Origin: Fidelibacterota bacterium UBA6531
GTDB taxonomy: Bacteria > Fidelibacterota > Marinisomatia > Marinisomatales > TCS55
Assembly: GCA_002436185.1 (NCBI GenBank)
Contig: DJKX01000051.1
Coordinates: 1-64,000, forward strand
Reading direction: 5' to 3'
Length of the DNA: 64,000 nt
The position numbers and the translations under genes were made by a program. This document shows positions 6,834 through 14,721 of the stretch, piece after piece (positions within the stretch are counted from its first letter, which is position 1; every line of letters begins with the position of its first letter). Below the pieces are notes generated by a model. It did no database searches. It was not told the DNA's origin and worked only from the letters and a program-made list of their open reading frames with translations.

Positions 6834-7691
6834 ATGGTTAAAAATACAATGAAAATCTGGCTGAAAAAAATCAAGTCAAAAACCAAGAATATTACTTGGA
6901 CAGCTTGGGGTATTTGGTACATTGACCCTCCTAAAGATGTATCATTGGATGGGTATAGAATAGATAACGTAATTCAATATACAGATACAGTCATTACCAT
7001 TTATTTCAGTATCGTAATTCTAGCACTGATCTTTTTCATTTTCAAATACCGTACACGACCTGGTCATACGGCAGTCTATGATAAAGGCGATACAAAAAAA
7101 CATGTTTTAGCTACCATAGCAATGGGTTTGCTAGTTTTCTTTTCCATAGATACTGTTATAGAAGCTATGTCATTCAGGGATTTGAAAGAAGCTTTTTGGA
7201 ATTTTCCTAAAGGTAAAAATGTCGTCAAGGTAGAAGTGATGCCACAGCAGTTTGCCTGGAATTTTCGTTATCCTGGCAGTGATGGAAAGTTCAATACTGA
7301 AGATGATGTTGTTCCAGCGCAAAACCTGATGCATGTTCCTGTAAATACTCCAATCCTCATTCAAATTGCACCATTTGATGTGATTCATTCTTTTTATATC
7401 CCTAATTTCCGTGTTAAACAGGATGCCACGCCAGGTATGGTGAACGCTATGTGGTTCCAAGCAACTGAAACCGGCAAATTTGAAATTGCATGTGCGGAAT
7501 TATGTGGTAATGGACATTATCGAATGAAGGGATATTTAACTGTAGAAAGCCAGGAAGCATTCGAAAAATGGCTGGCCGATAATGCACCCCAGGAAGATGA
7601 TGATGATTGGGATGATTGGGATACAGAAGTAGATGAAGATAATCGAGAAATCCCTAAGGAATGGGGCTGGACCTGGAAGGAGATACAATAA
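6834..7691 (+). CDS. coxB: Cytochrome c oxidase subunit II (CuA)
   Basis: This 285-residue protein accepts electrons from cytochrome c or cupredoxin and passes them to haem a. Two membrane helices lie at about 48-68 and 88-108. The cupredoxin-like CuA domain has His185 (DVIHSFY) and the motif C220-x3-C224-x3-H228-x2-M231, so the binuclear copper site is complete. No cytochrome c domain is fused, unlike classic caa3 enzymes. Instead the protein ends in a ~45-residue tail very rich in Asp, Glu and Trp (EDDDDWDDWD), which could dock a basic donor such as the lysine-rich cupredoxin upstream. Its stop overlaps the coxA start (TAATG). Confidence 0.96.
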   Translation: MVKNTMKIWLKKIKSKTKNITWTAWGIWYIDPPKDVSLDGYRIDNVIQYTDTVITIYFSIVILALIFFIFKYRTRPGHTAVYDKGDTKKHVLATIAMGLLVFFSIDTVIEAMSFRDLKEAFWNFPKGKNVVKVEVMPQQFAWNFRYPGSDGKFNTEDDVVPAQNLMHVPVNTPILIQIAPFDVIHSFYIPNFRVKQDATPGMVNAMWFQATETGKFEIACAELCGNGHYRMKGYLTVESQEAFEKWLADNAPQEDDDDWDDWDTEVDEDNREIPKEWGWTWKEIQ

Positions 7692-9400
7692 TGTCTGAAC
7701 ATCACGAACAAACATTTTGGACAAAATATATTTTTTCAACTGACCATAAAGTTATTGCCAAGCAATTTCTATGGCTGGGTCTATTTTTCCTAGCTTTTGG
7801 CGGTTTTCAAGCTTTGTTGATTCGCTGGCAATTAGCTTACCCAGAACAGCCATTACCCTGGTATTTACTGGGAAATTTATTCTACGAAGGCGGGCTCATG
7901 ACACCTGATCATTATAATGTGTTATTTACAATGCATGGCACAATCATGATTTTCTGGGCTATTACACCTATGTTAATAGGTGCCTTTGGTAACTTTATCA
8001 TTCCCCTACAGATTGGTGCACCGGATATGGCCTTTCCAAGATTGAATATGATTTCATTTTGGACAATGTTTTTAGCAAGTATTGTATTGTTAGCTTCCTA
8101 TCTTCTCCCTGAAGGTGCAGCGGCAGGTGGATGGACATCTTATCCGCCACTCAGTACACCTGTAGGAGGAATAGCTGGAGAAGGGCAAACGTTATGGACC
8201 CTTGCTTTAACATTAGCAGGTACTTCAACACTGATGGGCGCAATTAATTATATTATTACTGTTGTGCGGATGAGAGCTCCTGGAATGACCTATTTTAAAA
8301 TGCCTCTATCAGTTTGGGGCTTGTGGCTTACATCCATCATGAATGCAATTTTTGTACCGATTATTGCCGCCGGATTAATTTTATTACTGTTAGACCGCAC
8401 AATAGGCACTCAGTTTTTTATTGCTGGTGGACTGGCAACGGTTGAAGGAGGAGATCCATTGCTTTACCAACACGTTTTCTGGATTTTTGGACATCCTGAA
8501 GTATATATCTTAATACTGCCAGCATGGGGTATAGTATCTGAACTGCTCTCAGTGTTTTCCCGGAAACCAGCTTTTGGTGCAAAAGTAACGGTAATCTGCA
8601 TGTGTACCATAGTGGTATTAAGTTCTATTGTATGGGGACATCATATGTATACCACAGGAATGAGCCCGCTACTAGGGAAAGCATTTATGTTTTTAACACT
8701 GCTCATCAGTATTCCATCTTCAATTTTCTTTCTAAATTGGCTGGGAACGCTGTGGCGCGGGAATCTTCATTTTGATCCGCCCATGTTGTTTGCCATGGGT
8801 GTAATATGGGTTTTCGGTTTGGGCGGTCTTACTGGATTATATAATGCTACTGTGACCTCCGACATCTATCTCCATGATACTATGTTCGTTGTTGGCCATT
8901 TTCATTACACGATGGCAGCATCTGTATTGTTTGGTGGATTAGCAGCTATTTATTTTTGGTTTCCAAAAATGTTTAACAAAAAAATGAATCCCCTCCTTGG
9001 AAAAATTCATTTTTGGGTCTCTTTTATTCCATTGAATTATGTGTTTTTCAACATGATGGTTCTGGGATATGCAGGACAACACCGCAGACTTTATAATCCA
9101 AGTGAATATGAATTTTTGGCTCCTATTAGTGATTTGAATATTAGCATTACTATTTTTGCCATTATTTTGGGTTTTAGCCAGTTGATCTTTGCTTATAATT
9201 TTATAAATTCAATAATTAATGGTGAAAAAGCTGAAGCAAATCCCTGGAAAGCAAATACACTGGAATGGACATTAGAGGGTCCTATCCCTCATGGGAATTT
9301 TGCAACAACACCCACGGTATATAATGGCCCACATGAATATAGTAATCCGGCTGTAAAAGACAGGGATTGGATTGCTCAATCCGAGCCAATGCCTACTTAA
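7691..9400 (+). CDS. coxA: Cytochrome c oxidase subunit I (A-family haem-copper oxidase), K-channel Lys absent
   Basis: This 569-residue catalytic subunit reduces O2 to water and pumps protons. It shows 12 helices and all metal ligands: haem a His82 and His405, haem a3 His403, and CuB His268, His317 and His318, with Tyr272 placed for the His-Tyr cross-link (HPEVY). D-channel residues are present (Asn101, Asp112, Asn119, Glu270), which places it in the A1 type. The K-channel lysine of A-family enzymes (in IPTGIKVFSW of Paracoccus) is replaced by Phe346 in IPSSIFFLNW; the alignment from HHMYT to TLW has no gaps. The start at 7691 is chosen because it overlaps the coxB stop and precedes the conserved TDHKVI; an upstream in-frame ATG at 7661 lies inside coxB. 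Confidence 0.96.
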   Translation: MSEHHEQTFWTKYIFSTDHKVIAKQFLWLGLFFLAFGGFQALLIRWQLAYPEQPLPWYLLGNLFYEGGLMTPDHYNVLFTMHGTIMIFWAITPMLIGAFGNFIIPLQIGAPDMAFPRLNMISFWTMFLASIVLLASYLLPEGAAAGGWTSYPPLSTPVGGIAGEGQTLWTLALTLAGTSTLMGAINYIITVVRMRAPGMTYFKMPLSVWGLWLTSIMNAIFVPIIAAGLILLLLDRTIGTQFFIAGGLATVEGGDPLLYQHVFWIFGHPEVYILILPAWGIVSELLSVFSRKPAFGAKVTVICMCTIVVLSSIVWGHHMYTTGMSPLLGKAFMFLTLLISIPSSIFFLNWLGTLWRGNLHFDPPMLFAMGVIWVFGLGGLTGLYNATVTSDIYLHDTMFVVGHFHYTMAASVLFGGLAAIYFWFPKMFNKKMNPLLGKIHFWVSFIPLNYVFFNMMVLGYAGQHRRLYNPSEYEFLAPISDLNISITIFAIILGFSQLIFAYNFINSIINGEKAEANPWKANTLEWTLEGPIPHGNFATTPTVYNGPHEYSNPAVKDRDWIAQSEPMPT

Positions 9401-9434
9401 CCAATATTAGGGATTATAACTAGAGGTAAAAATA

Positions 9435-10016
9435 ATGAGCACCCAAGTAATAAAACCAAAAGTCAAAACGGATGAATTTACTTCTGTTCTCGGTGTGCTG
9501 GTTGTATTGGGTTCAATTACAATGCTCTTTGTGGCGTTATTTGTAAGCTATTCAATATTGCGGATACAATTCGGTATGTGGAGTAAACCGGGGACAGGTT
9601 CTTTACCCTTTACATTAGGTGTTATCAATACAGTCATTTTAATGAGTAGCAGTTGGACCTATTATAAAGGGCAGCAGTATGCAGTAGCAGATCGCTGCCG
9701 CCAAGTAAGACAATGGTTGGGTTTGACATTGGGATTAGGAATAGTGTTTCTGTTAACTCAACTGAATCTTTGGCGAATTCTGATTGACTCTGGAATGACA
9801 GCTCAGTCAAACATTATTGGTTCTGTTTTTTATATGCTGACTGGCATGCACGGTCTGCATATAATTGCCGCTATTATTGCTTTGACCTGGGCAATTATTA
9901 GATCGACTGGAGTTGCAGGTACAGTAGAAATACATCCCATTAAACTTGTTGGATTACTTTGGCATTTCCTGGATTTTCTATGGATATGTCTATTCATTTC
10001 AATTTTTATTATTTGA
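9435..10016 (+). CDS. coxC: Cytochrome c oxidase subunit III, copy 1
   Basis: This 193-residue integral membrane protein has five helices and belongs to the short bacterial COX3 type found in caa3-like operons. Recognisable features are the GMHGLHIIAAIIAL segment and the final LLWHFLDFLWICLF helix, typical of COX3. It stabilises subunit I and supports proton uptake. A second gene of exactly the same length and layout follows at 10044; the two share clear motifs (MHGLH/FHGLH, WHFLD/WHFVD) but little else, so they are old paralogues. The gap to coxA is 34 nt. Confidence 0.9.
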   Translation: MSTQVIKPKVKTDEFTSVLGVLVVLGSITMLFVALFVSYSILRIQFGMWSKPGTGSLPFTLGVINTVILMSSSWTYYKGQQYAVADRCRQVRQWLGLTLGLGIVFLLTQLNLWRILIDSGMTAQSNIIGSVFYMLTGMHGLHIIAAIIALTWAIIRSTGVAGTVEIHPIKLVGLLWHFLDFLWICLFISIFII

Positions 10017-10043
10017 GAATACAATCAAGAAGGAAACAAGCAT

Positions 10044-10625
10044 ATGAGTGAAGCATTAGCAATTAAAGATCCGTTTGGAAAAGCTACTACTGGCAAACTT
10101 GGAATGTGGTTATTCATTATCATGGATGGTTTATCCTTTGGCGGTTTACTGATTGGTGGGGCAGCTTTAAGAGCGACAGCACCATCATGGCCAAATCCAG
10201 GAGATTTATTAAATATTCCTTTAACTGGTTTTAATACATTTCTGCTGATTTGTACGAGCTTTACAATGGTAATGGCTCTGAATTCTTTGGAAAAAGGAAG
10301 TCAGTCAGGATTAAAAAAATATCTTGCCCTAACTTTGGCAGGTGGATTGGTATTTCTGGGGATTCAGGTATATGAATATTATCATTTTATTCTGGATGGC
10401 TTTATACCCAGCACGAGCATCTATGCTGCTGTGTTTTATTCTACAACGTGTTTTCATGGTTTACATGTTCTATCTGGCGTTATTTATATTGCCTGTATTC
10501 TATATGCGGCAAATCAAGGACGTTATACTGCTCACGATACTGACCAAGTAGAAATTCTGGGAATTTTCTGGCATTTTGTTGACTTAATTTGGATTTTTGT
10601 TTTTACAGTGATATACTTGATTTAG
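10044..10625 (+). CDS. coxC: Cytochrome c oxidase subunit III, copy 2
   Basis: This 193-residue, five-helix COX3-family protein is the second of a tandem pair. Its N-terminus KLGMWLFIIMDGLSFGG matches the usual short COX3 start better than copy 1, and FHGLHVLSGVIYI and IFWHFVDLIWIFVF carry the family histidines. The pair could both sit in one enzyme, replacing the seven-helix COX3 of other organisms, or serve alternative assemblies. It lies 27 nt after copy 1 and 10 nt before subunit IV, in one operon. Confidence 0.9.
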   Translation: MSEALAIKDPFGKATTGKLGMWLFIIMDGLSFGGLLIGGAALRATAPSWPNPGDLLNIPLTGFNTFLLICTSFTMVMALNSLEKGSQSGLKKYLALTLAGGLVFLGIQVYEYYHFILDGFIPSTSIYAAVFYSTTCFHGLHVLSGVIYIACILYAANQGRYTAHDTDQVEILGIFWHFVDLIWIFVFTVIYLI

Positions 10626-10635
10626 GAGTAATAAA

Positions 10636-10917
10636 ATGGATAAAGATCATAAAAAAACGTACTTTTACAATGCAGTTGCATTAACAGTTCTTACCGTGCT
10701 GGAATTAGGTGTCTATCAAATGCCTATTGCAAAAATGAGTCAAATTGTTTTGCTTTTTGCATTTGCCATAACAAAAATGATGCTTGTTGCTATGATTTAC
10801 ATGCATCTTCGTTATGAAACAAAAGTGCTCCGTCGGATTCTATTTATACCAATTCCTGCAGCTATTCTTTTTGCGTGGGCATTGATGTATGATCTGCCTT
10901 TTAGATGGGCTATTTAA
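10636..10917 (+). CDS. Cytochrome c oxidase subunit IV (prokaryotic, COX4_pro/CtaF type)
   Basis: This 93-residue protein with three predicted helices is of the size and hydrophobicity of the small fourth subunit of bacterial aa3/caa3 oxidases. The motif KMMLVAMIYMHLRYE is characteristic of COX4_pro proteins. It closes the structural part of the operon and probably helps stability and assembly. The ATG follows the copy 2 coxC stop by 10 nt. Confidence 0.87.
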   Translation: MDKDHKKTYFYNAVALTVLTVLELGVYQMPIAKMSQIVLLFAFAITKMMLVAMIYMHLRYETKVLRRILFIPIPAAILFAWALMYDLPFRWAI

Positions 10918-10959
10918 TCTTGGCAATTTATAATTGTTGAAAAAAGAACAATAAACAAA

Positions 10960-11190
10960 ATGCTATTCCAAAGAAGAAAGTTTAACTGGAAAAAGATAAG
11001 TGTATTCATTCTTTTGTTTATTATTCCTGCAGTTGCAGCTGCCTGCCCCTACTGTGCTGGGCAGGATAATAAATTGTCTGATATCCTTGTCCCGGTAGCT
11101 GTTTTACTTGGTGCACCATTTGCAGTAGCTGGTGTATTTATTGCTGTGGTCGTAAAACACAGTAATTCGAAGAAGGATAAGTCTGTTTGA
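10960..11190 (+). CDS. Small membrane protein with CPYC motif
   Basis: This 76-residue protein is not recognised as a named family. It has a basic N-terminus, a hydrophobic helix (about 14-28) ending in AAACPYCAG, a short loop, a second helix (about 43-64) and a lysine-rich end. The two cysteines would lie at the periplasmic face. A lipobox reading (AAAC) is possible but weak. Its position between the oxidase subunits and the assembly genes, and its four-base TTGA coupling to a SCO-like protein that lacks cysteines, suggest a thiol or copper role in CuA/CuB assembly. That role is inference. Confidence 0.7.
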   Translation: MLFQRRKFNWKKISVFILLFIIPAVAAACPYCAGQDNKLSDILVPVAVLLGAPFAVAGVFIAVVVKHSNSKKDKSV

Positions 11191-11693
11191 AGAAGGAAGG
11201 GATAATAGCTCTAGGCTGGACTGTACTGGCCTTTTGTATTGGTATTTTTTTAGTTGTTAGAGAAAGCTCATCAAATGTACAATCAATTTTCTATGGTAGA
11301 TTACCGGAATTTCATTTAATAGATACCCAAGGACAAGATTTCAATTATAATGATATTATTGGAAAAATCTGGGTAGTCCAGTTTAGTAATGATCCATTAG
11401 CAGATTTCCCTGAATTACCATCTGGTGTAGAAGCATTAACAATCCTGACAAACTCTTCACAAATCAAAATGAAACATAGTAACTCTAAAATAGTACACAG
11501 CGACAAAGGGAGCATTTTTCAACTTGGAATGGAGGGATTTCATTTAAGTGAAAAACTACTGGAAGAAGGTCATTCTATTCCTTTTATTTTGGTAGATAAA
11601 ACTGGAAATATCAGGGGATATTATCAACCTGATAAAGATAAAGATATTAAAAAATTAAGTCGAGATATCGACTCATTATTACAATTTTCCTGA
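11187..11693 (+). CDS. SCO/thioredoxin-like protein without the CxxxC copper site
   Basis: This 168-residue protein has an N-terminal membrane anchor (about 6-25) and a thioredoxin-like domain. The layout follows SCO proteins: LPEFHLIDTQGQDFN, then GKIWVVQFSNDP, and a final FILVDKTGNIRGYY that matches the end of the canonical SCO protein at 13618 (FALVDKEMNIRGYY). Where SCO has CxxxC, this one has no cysteine at all, so it cannot bind copper in the usual way. It begins with TTG overlapping the preceding stop (TTGA). It may be a chaperone or scaffold subunit that works with the CPYC mini-protein, or a degenerate duplicate. Confidence 0.78.
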   Translation: MKKEGIIALGWTVLAFCIGIFLVVRESSSNVQSIFYGRLPEFHLIDTQGQDFNYNDIIGKIWVVQFSNDPLADFPELPSGVEALTILTNSSQIKMKHSNSKIVHSDKGSIFQLGMEGFHLSEKLLEEGHSIPFILVDKTGNIRGYYQPDKDKDIKKLSRDIDSLLQFS

Positions 11694-11700
11694 CATTAAA

Positions 11701-12732
11701 TTGTCAAATATTCAGTATACCACAAGTTTATTAAAAAAGATAAATAATCCGTTTATGATAACAGTTCATTCAAAAAACCTGCGCTGGTTTTCTAAGGTCC
11801 TTGTATTAGTCACATTATTCTTGATATTTGCCGGTGCATTGGTTAAAAGTTTTGAAGTTGGTCTCTCTGTTCCGGATTGGCCTACAACCTATGGATACCA
11901 GATGTTCGCATATCCTTGGGCTGATATGGTTGGTGGTATTTTTTATGAACATGGCCATAGAATGATTGCAACTTTTGTGGGTGCATTAACATTGGTTATA
12001 GCAATTTGGTTAGGAATACAAGAATCTAGAAAACCGGTAAAAATACTGGGATATAGTGCATTGGCTTTGGTTATTATTCAAGGATTGTTAGGCGGGTTAA
12101 CTGTTTTGTTATTTTTACCTGCAATTGTATCATTACTTCATGGTGTAATCGCCCAGACATTTTTATTAGTAGTAATACTTATAGCATATTTATTATCAAA
12201 AGAATTCAGTGAAAAGCATCATATTCATGATGACAACAGATCTATTGTAATATTATTTTTGGCTACTGTTTATCTGCAATTAATTCTGGGAGCATGGATG
12301 CGCCATACTGAGTCAGGATTGGCAATATATGACTTTCCTAAAATGGCAGGTTACTGGTTCCCGGTTTTAAATGAGACCCTGGTAAATATAATTAATAATT
12401 GGCGTTTTGAAATGGATTTGCCTGATGTTTTATTTTATCAAGTGCTTATTCATTTAACTCATCGGTTGGGAGCTCTTATTATTTTTATTCTTATGATTGT
12501 AACACATTATAAGATAATTCATAAACAAAACAATTATTCAAAAACTGTAAAAGGTAATCTTTATTTATTGGATTTTCTTGTTGTAGTTCAAATTATGTTG
12601 GGTGCAATTACCATTTGGACAGTAAAAGGCCCATTCATAACCAGTTTTCATGTTTTAAATGGAGCTGCCGTAATGGGATTATGTTTTTTGCTATTATTAA
12701 GACTGTCGGATTTATCATTTTTAAAAGGGTAG
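11701..12732 (+). CDS. ctaA: Haem A synthase (COX15/CtaA)
   Basis: This 343-residue, eight-helix membrane protein oxidises the C8 methyl of haem O to the formyl of haem A. Family marks are GLSVPDWPTTYG, the histidine motifs EHGHRMIA (first half) and LLHGVIAQ, and their second-half counterparts LTHRLGALI and SFHVLNGAAVMG, giving the four haem-ligand histidines. The start is uncertain: TTG at 11701 follows the previous stop by 7 nt, while ATG at 11755 is nearer the first helix; neither has a good Shine-Dalgarno. It lies next to ctaB, the enzyme that makes its substrate. Confidence 0.93.
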   Translation: MSNIQYTTSLLKKINNPFMITVHSKNLRWFSKVLVLVTLFLIFAGALVKSFEVGLSVPDWPTTYGYQMFAYPWADMVGGIFYEHGHRMIATFVGALTLVIAIWLGIQESRKPVKILGYSALALVIIQGLLGGLTVLLFLPAIVSLLHGVIAQTFLLVVILIAYLLSKEFSEKHHIHDDNRSIVILFLATVYLQLILGAWMRHTESGLAIYDFPKMAGYWFPVLNETLVNIINNWRFEMDLPDVLFYQVLIHLTHRLGALIIFILMIVTHYKIIHKQNNYSKTVKGNLYLLDFLVVVQIMLGAITIWTVKGPFITSFHVLNGAAVMGLCFLLLLRLSDLSFLKG

Positions 12733-12739
12733 CACATAG

Positions 12740-13621
12740 ATGAAGAGAATCAAACAACCGGCAAAATCAATTTTAGAAGCTTATATTGAGTTGTCAAAAC
12801 CAAATATAATGTCATTAGTGCTTATTACTACTGTATTAGGATACTATTTGGGTGGAAATGGTATTGAATCCTGGTTAACTCTGATAATAACATTAATTGG
12901 TACTGCTTTATCTTCCGGTGGAGCGGGAGCTTTAAATCATTATTTGGAAAGAGATGCTGATAGTCTAATGAAAAGGACGCAAAATAGACCCATACCTGCG
13001 GGGATAATTTCACCAAGTAATGCTCTTATGTTTGGAATAATGCTTGTATTATCAGGAACAACTCTACTCGTTTGGAAAGTGAATACATTAACAGGATTTT
13101 TATCCATTCTGACTGCTTTTCTCTATGTTTTGGTTTATACACCAATGAAAAAAATTACATGGTTAAATACATCTATTGGTTCTATCCCCGGTGCGATTCC
13201 TCTCTTGGGTGGCTGGGCGGCAGCAACAGGTCATTTAGACTTTAGTGCCTGGCCATTATTTTTTATTATGTTTTTATGGCAACACCCTCATTTTTATGCA
13301 ATTGCTTGGATGTGTAAAGAAGATTATGCCAGAGTGAATTTTAAAATGCTCCCTGTAATTGAGCCAGACGGTAAAAGGACAATACGACAGATATTTTGGC
13401 ACCTTGCTTTGTTAATTCCGGTTTCGATTTCCCCTTATCTATATGGAAGTTCTGGATTTGTGTATTTATCAGGAGTTTTAATCCTATCAGTTTTATATTT
13501 AATTTCAGCTGTACCTTTGGCTCGTAAAAAAACAAATAATAGCGCAAAACTATTATTAAGATCATCAGTGTTATACCTTCCCGGTTTACTATTATTGATT
13601 GTCTTTGATAAAATAATATGA
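12740..13621 (+). CDS. ctaB: Protohaem IX farnesyltransferase (haem O synthase, COX10/CtaB)
   Basis: This 293-residue UbiA-family membrane prenyltransferase transfers the farnesyl group of FPP to haem b to make haem O. The first Asp-rich motif is N-x3-E-R-DAD (NHYLERDADSLMKRTQNRP) and the second lies around KEDYARVNFKMLP. The N-terminus LSKPNIMSLVLITT is typical. It starts 7 nt after ctaA and overlaps the SCO gene by four bases (ATGA), so haem A synthesis and copper delivery are coupled in one transcript. Confidence 0.95.
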   Translation: MKRIKQPAKSILEAYIELSKPNIMSLVLITTVLGYYLGGNGIESWLTLIITLIGTALSSGGAGALNHYLERDADSLMKRTQNRPIPAGIISPSNALMFGIMLVLSGTTLLVWKVNTLTGFLSILTAFLYVLVYTPMKKITWLNTSIGSIPGAIPLLGGWAAATGHLDFSAWPLFFIMFLWQHPHFYAIAWMCKEDYARVNFKMLPVIEPDGKRTIRQIFWHLALLIPVSISPYLYGSSGFVYLSGVLILSVLYLISAVPLARKKTNNSAKLLLRSSVLYLPGLLLLIVFDKII

Positions 13622-14190
13622 TATCCCAGAAGAACCGTTTCATCATATGTATTGTTGTCGGAATTGTGATTGGACTATTATGGCTGAAAAAAGAAGAACC
13701 ATTACCTGTTTTGGGTAGTATTCCTGATTTTGTAATGACCAATTCAAATAATGAATCTTTTGGGTCTTCTGATCTAAAAGACAATATTTGGGTAGCAGAT
13801 TTTATTTTTACGACTTGTGCCGGGCCTTGTCCTGTTATGAGCAATGAAATGGCTATAGTTCACCAAGAATTCATTGAAGATGAAAGTATTAGAACTGTTA
13901 GCTATACAGTAAATCCGGATTACGACACTCCTGAAGTTTTGGCTGATTATGCTGAACGATACAATGCTAACACAGAACAATGGCACTTTTTGACAGCTCC
14001 TTATGAAGATATTCAATCAATAATTGTGAATGGTTTTAAAATGGGTGATATGGAAGAAATCGTATTTCATAGTACTCGTTTTGCCTTGGTGGATAAAGAA
14101 ATGAATATACGCGGTTATTATATCGGTACTGAAATAGAAGATATTGAAGAATTGAAAAAAGATATCAGGCGTCTTAAAAAAGAAACATAA
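13618..14190 (+). CDS. SCO1/SenC copper chaperone for cytochrome oxidase
   Basis: This 190-residue protein has one N-terminal membrane anchor (about 8-22) and a periplasmic thioredoxin-fold domain. The copper/thiol site is complete: Cys67 and Cys71 in TTCAGPCPVM and His151 in VFHSTRF. It delivers copper to, or reduces the cysteines of, the CuA site in subunit II. The final LVDKEMNIRGYY is shared with the cysteine-less relative at 11187, so the window has one canonical and one non-canonical member. Confidence 0.92.
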   Translation: MISQKNRFIICIVVGIVIGLLWLKKEEPLPVLGSIPDFVMTNSNNESFGSSDLKDNIWVADFIFTTCAGPCPVMSNEMAIVHQEFIEDESIRTVSYTVNPDYDTPEVLADYAERYNANTEQWHFLTAPYEDIQSIIVNGFKMGDMEEIVFHSTRFALVDKEMNIRGYYIGTEIEDIEELKKDIRRLKKET

Positions 14191-14192
14191 AT

Positions 14193-14720
14193 ATGTCAGT
14201 TTTCATGAGGGCAGATCGGTTTTGGTTGAGCATAATATATATAGTATCCATTCTGATCATAGCAGCAGTAGCATTTTTAATTTTTGGTCCACGGCCTGAT
14301 GGAATAGGAGGGACATTAGATGTTAGTTTTTTACCTACCGTCAATGCTCTTCTAAATGGAATTACTTTAATACTTTTGATTACAGGATATGTTTTTATCC
14401 GCCAGAAAAAAAGAGAAAAGCATAAGAAAATAATGCTTACTGCTTTTGGTACATCTGCTGGGTTTTTAGTTAGCTATGTGATGTACCACTGGTTTAAAAG
14501 CGGACCAAAATTATATTCAGGTGAATTTGTAACATTTTACTATTTTATATTAATTACACATATTTTACTTGCGATAGTTATCACTCCATTAGCTTTAATT
14601 ACTCTCTACCGTGGTTGGACAGATCAAAAATCAAAACATAGGAAAATAGCTAAAATTACTTTTCTGGTATGGCTTTATGTTTCTGTGACTGGTGTGGTAA
14701 TATATTTAATGCTTTACTAG
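14193..14720 (+). CDS. DUF420 family membrane protein (YozB/CtaM-like)
   Basis: This 175-residue protein has five predicted helices: about 12-32, 44-64, 77-98, 108-130 and 150-172. The pattern PTVNALLNGITLILLITGY, HKKIMLTAF and SYVMYHW with conserved histidines, then HILLAIVITPLAL and HRKIAK, matches DUF420. Members occur in oxidase assembly clusters, and a relative is needed for haem A-containing oxidase in Staphylococcus. It is the last gene of the oxidase operon and its stop faces the stop of the minus-strand fusion gene with a single base between them. Confidence 0.85.
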   Translation: MSVFMRADRFWLSIIYIVSILIIAAVAFLIFGPRPDGIGGTLDVSFLPTVNALLNGITLILLITGYVFIRQKKREKHKKIMLTAFGTSAGFLVSYVMYHWFKSGPKLYSGEFVTFYYFILITHILLAIVITPLALITLYRGWTDQKSKHRKIAKITFLVWLYVSVTGVVIYLMLY

Positions 14721-14721
14721 A

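Noticed and set aside
13341..13844. Open frame of 167 codons on the minus strand
   Set aside because: It lies antisense to ctaB and the SCO gene, has no recognisable domain and no ribosome site, and crosses two real genes.
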